The translations under genes and the position numbers were made by a program. From NCBI GenBank assembly GCA_013375405.1, contig JABXJU010000015.1, forward strand, positions 1 through 36,004: DNA of 36,004 nt, written 5' to 3'. Below are positions 34,548 to 36,004 of this stretch, piece after piece; within the stretch, counting starts at the first letter, position 1; each line of letters starts with the position of its first letter. This DNA is from Candidatus Helarchaeota archaeon (GTDB lineage Archaea; Asgardarchaeota; Lokiarchaeia; Helarchaeales; HEL-GB-A). Below the pieces are notes generated by a model that saw nothing but the letters and a program-made list of their open reading frames with translations, was not told the origin of the DNA and made no database searches.

Positions 34548-34991
34548 TTAGACCTCTTGTTTCTTTTCTCGGCATGCTTGACATAAAAAATCTGGGTTTA
34601 TCCGTTTCCCACACATTAGACACTCATAGCCGATGTGCAATAGTCTCACTTCTCTATGATCTTTATATAACTCTGCGTAAAACTTTTCATATTCCATTGC
34701 TAAAATTTCAACCCGTTTATCTTCGTCAGGAGCTGAGCTAATCCGGTCATGGAGGCGATTCAATCGGTCCAGAATTTCCGGGCTATCTTTGAAAATCTCC
34801 TCTAACTTCGCTTTATCTTGCTTGTACGATCCGAATGCTATATTATCCATGTACGTTTCGTATCCCAGGGCGTGGTCTTCCAAAGTTACCCGGACCAGCG
34901 TCAGAACGTCATACCCTATTATACTGCTGACCCGTTCTAATTCCCCTATCAATTTTTTTGAAATTTTTAGTGTCAATTCTTCTTCTTCCAT
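34548..34991 (-). CDS. RHH-like N-terminus with C-terminal zinc ribbon
   Basis: 147 residues. The first 45 (ELTLKISKKLIGELERVSSI and onward) look like a ribbon-helix-helix DNA-binding segment, though the second helix is not clear-cut; the middle is a helical acidic region, and the end is a zinc ribbon CLMCGKRINPDFLCQAC. GGAGGTG lies just before ATG 34991. It lies between a membrane zinc-ribbon gene (35034) and the small ORF plus HEPN-like gene, all on the minus strand with short gaps, so probably one transcript. It could be the regulator or antitoxin-like partner of the HEPN-like protein. Confidence 0.65.
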   Translation of the reverse strand: MEEEELTLKISKKLIGELERVSSIIGYDVLTLVRVTLEDHALGYETYMDNIAFGSYKQDKAKLEEIFKDSPEILDRLNRLHDRISSAPDEDKRVEILAMEYEKFYAELYKDHREVRLLHIGYECLMCGKRINPDFLCQACREKKQEV

Positions 34992-35033
34992 ACTAACACC
35001 TCCCTATACATTAATTCTAAGCTTTTTATCCAT

Positions 35034-35390
35034 CTATACATCAATAACATCTAATAGATCCAATTTCGAATTACATTTTGGGCATATCTCGGCGGTGGTC
35101 GCTTCTTGCAAGGAGAACCCGCAGGAGTAGCAATAGTTCATCTTTGACCGGAATTCTTCGGAATTCTTTTTGAAGTGCTTCACACTACTTTCAAGGAAAA
35201 CCATAGATGCGGAACCTACTGCTGCCGCGACCAGTAATAAAATTAGCACAATAAGCAATCCTATAAACATTTCTGGGGTTGCTGATGTAAGATCTATAGC
35301 CATAAACTCAATTACGGCGATTATCATTAGAGTGATCTCAACTGCCCCTGCAATATACGCCCCAATTTTCATTTTCGTTGAATAGTACAT
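35034..35390 (-). CDS. Membrane protein with C-terminal zinc ribbon
   Basis: 118 residues: two transmembrane helices (about 9-30 and 42-65), a basic helical linker, and a CYSCG...CPKC zinc ribbon (about 87-107) facing the cytoplasm. GAGGTG precedes ATG 35390. First gene of the minus-strand zinc-ribbon row. Such proteins are common in archaea and rarely characterised. Confidence 0.7.
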   Translation of the reverse strand: MYYSTKMKIGAYIAGAVEITLMIIAVIEFMAIDLTSATPEMFIGLLIVLILLLVAAAVGSASMVFLESSVKHFKKNSEEFRSKMNYCYSCGFSLQEATTAEICPKCNSKLDLLDVIDV

Positions 35391-35476
35391 TCAAACCCAC
35401 CTCTTTATTTTATCTTAGAATTTTCCTGTTGAACTTTATAAGGATATCTATCTTCAAGGGTGATAGTAATTTGGTG

Positions 35477-35551
35477 GGTACCGCCCCCTAATCAAAAAGG
35501 AAATGTAGGGAGGAGGGGGTTGGGGTTAAAAATAGAGAAAGAGGCGGTACC
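35477..35551. repeat. Inverted repeat flanking a G-rich stretch
   Basis: GGTACCGCC (35477-35485) and its exact complement GGCGGTACC (35543-35551) enclose 57 bases that include a G-rich run (about 35508-35526: GGGAGGAGGGGGTTGGGG), unusual for this AT-rich region. The 324-base stretch 35391-35714 holds no convincing gene. Another 7-base dyad (TAAGTTA 35647-35653, TAACTTA 35664-35670) lies nearer the transposase relic. These could be transposon ends or a structured element. Confidence 0.45.
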
Positions 35552-35714
35552 TTTCACTTTACAACATCTTCGAAGCCCTCTAGAACCTTCCTTTCCTTTC
35601 CCCATGGGTGCATCCACTCCGTCTCAATTTTTTTCCTATCTTTAAGTAAGTTAAATCTCTATATAACTTAACTTCGACAACTAAAGTTAATTTCACTTAT
35701 TTTGCTTCCTCTAT

Positions 35715-36004
35715 TTAACCGTACTGGTCCTTCACCCCATAAGTTAAGTGATAGATGAGCTTAGCCATCTTACAGTTAGAACATTTCTGTTTTAATTGGC
35801 TAATCCACTCCCCAAAGAGTTCATCGTTTAATCGTTTGAATGCCGTTTGCTTATTGCCTAGGGTCTTCAATTCTGGGGTATAGAAATCTAGATATCCGTT
35901 ATGGCTCGCCCAGCATAGGAGTATGTAAGCTATAAATACAAGGGCAATATAACAGTATTGGCCTTCAATATCACGCCACATGCAGCCTTGGAGCTTGAGC
36001 TGTT
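35715..36004 (-). mobile_element. C-terminal end of a transposase-like protein, cut by the window edge
   Basis: The frame is open through the window end; reading in gives QLKLQGCMWRDIEGQYCYIA followed by LVFIAYILLCWASHNGYL. The order 'basic residue, G, W, R, (I/F), G, then aromatic/hydrophobic helix LxxIAYxLL' resembles the last part of DDE transposases of the IS4/IS701 type (compare their GRSWRG...HxTLxxxAY pattern). The remaining 60 residues are helical with CSNC. The DDE residues themselves would lie outside the window, so this is a moderate call. Confidence 0.5.

Noticed and set aside
35460..35645. 61-codon frame across the G-rich inverted repeat
   Set aside because: Composition unlike the other genes, no good start, and it is explained by the G-rich non-coding stretch.

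Overview
The window is AT-rich DNA from an archaeon, most likely an Asgard (Lokiarchaeia-like) lineage; this placement is an inference. Supporting signs are TATA-like boxes about 25 bases upstream of apparently leaderless genes, GGTGA-type ribosome binding sites, a TrmB-family regulator, a stand-alone MtrH-like methyltransferase, an ADP-forming acyl-CoA synthetase alpha chain, many predicted surface proteins rich in N-glycosylation sequons, and membrane proteins ending in a small domain that looks longin/roadblock-like. No rRNA, convincing tRNA or CRISPR array was seen.

Layout. 1-7.8 kb holds housekeeping and unknown genes: two tandem paralogous membrane sensors (one cut by the window edge), a nitroreductase, two small four-helix membrane proteins that may be paralogs, a PfkB sugar kinase followed by a HAD phosphatase, a PH-domain (YdbS-like) membrane protein, a nitrilase-superfamily hydrolase and one unknown protein. 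7.8-18.5 kb is a minus-strand cell-surface cluster: a 1541-residue Ig-repeat protein with a transglutaminase-like domain and a C-terminal DUF4129, a stand-alone DUF4129 protein, a DUF4350-like membrane protein, a MoxR ATPase, a DUF58 protein and a polytopic membrane protein. Such MoxR-DUF58-transglutaminase-DUF4129 clusters are known in bacteria and archaea. Here the catalytic cysteine of the transglutaminase core is a serine.

18.5-24.5 kb is a rearranged locus around a TrmB-family gene divergent from the surface cluster. The divergent promoter, with its TACTAA-type palindromes, recurs as an inverted copy at 19.76-19.96 kb in front of a beta-helix surface protein. The 3' end of the trmB-like gene together with the 5' end of the next gene recurs 2.8 kb away, in front of an unusual fusion of a seven-bladed Ycf48-like propeller to an M50-type membrane metalloprotease. 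Truncated relics lie between. This is the most striking part of the window.

24.5-30.4 kb is metabolic: MtrH, a coiled-coil protein, a GNAT acetyltransferase, and the acyl-CoA synthetase alpha chain divergent from an acyl-CoA dehydrogenase that carries an extra C-terminal winged-helix-like domain. 30.7-36 kb looks accessory or mobile: a PD-(D/E)XK nuclease-like protein whose N-terminal C2H2 zinc finger is separated by an apparent one-base frameshift, a divergent HExxH protein, a small HNH protein, a run of zinc-ribbon proteins (one RHH-like, one HEPN-like) with an unlisted 23-residue ORF, and a transposase-like C-terminus at the window edge.
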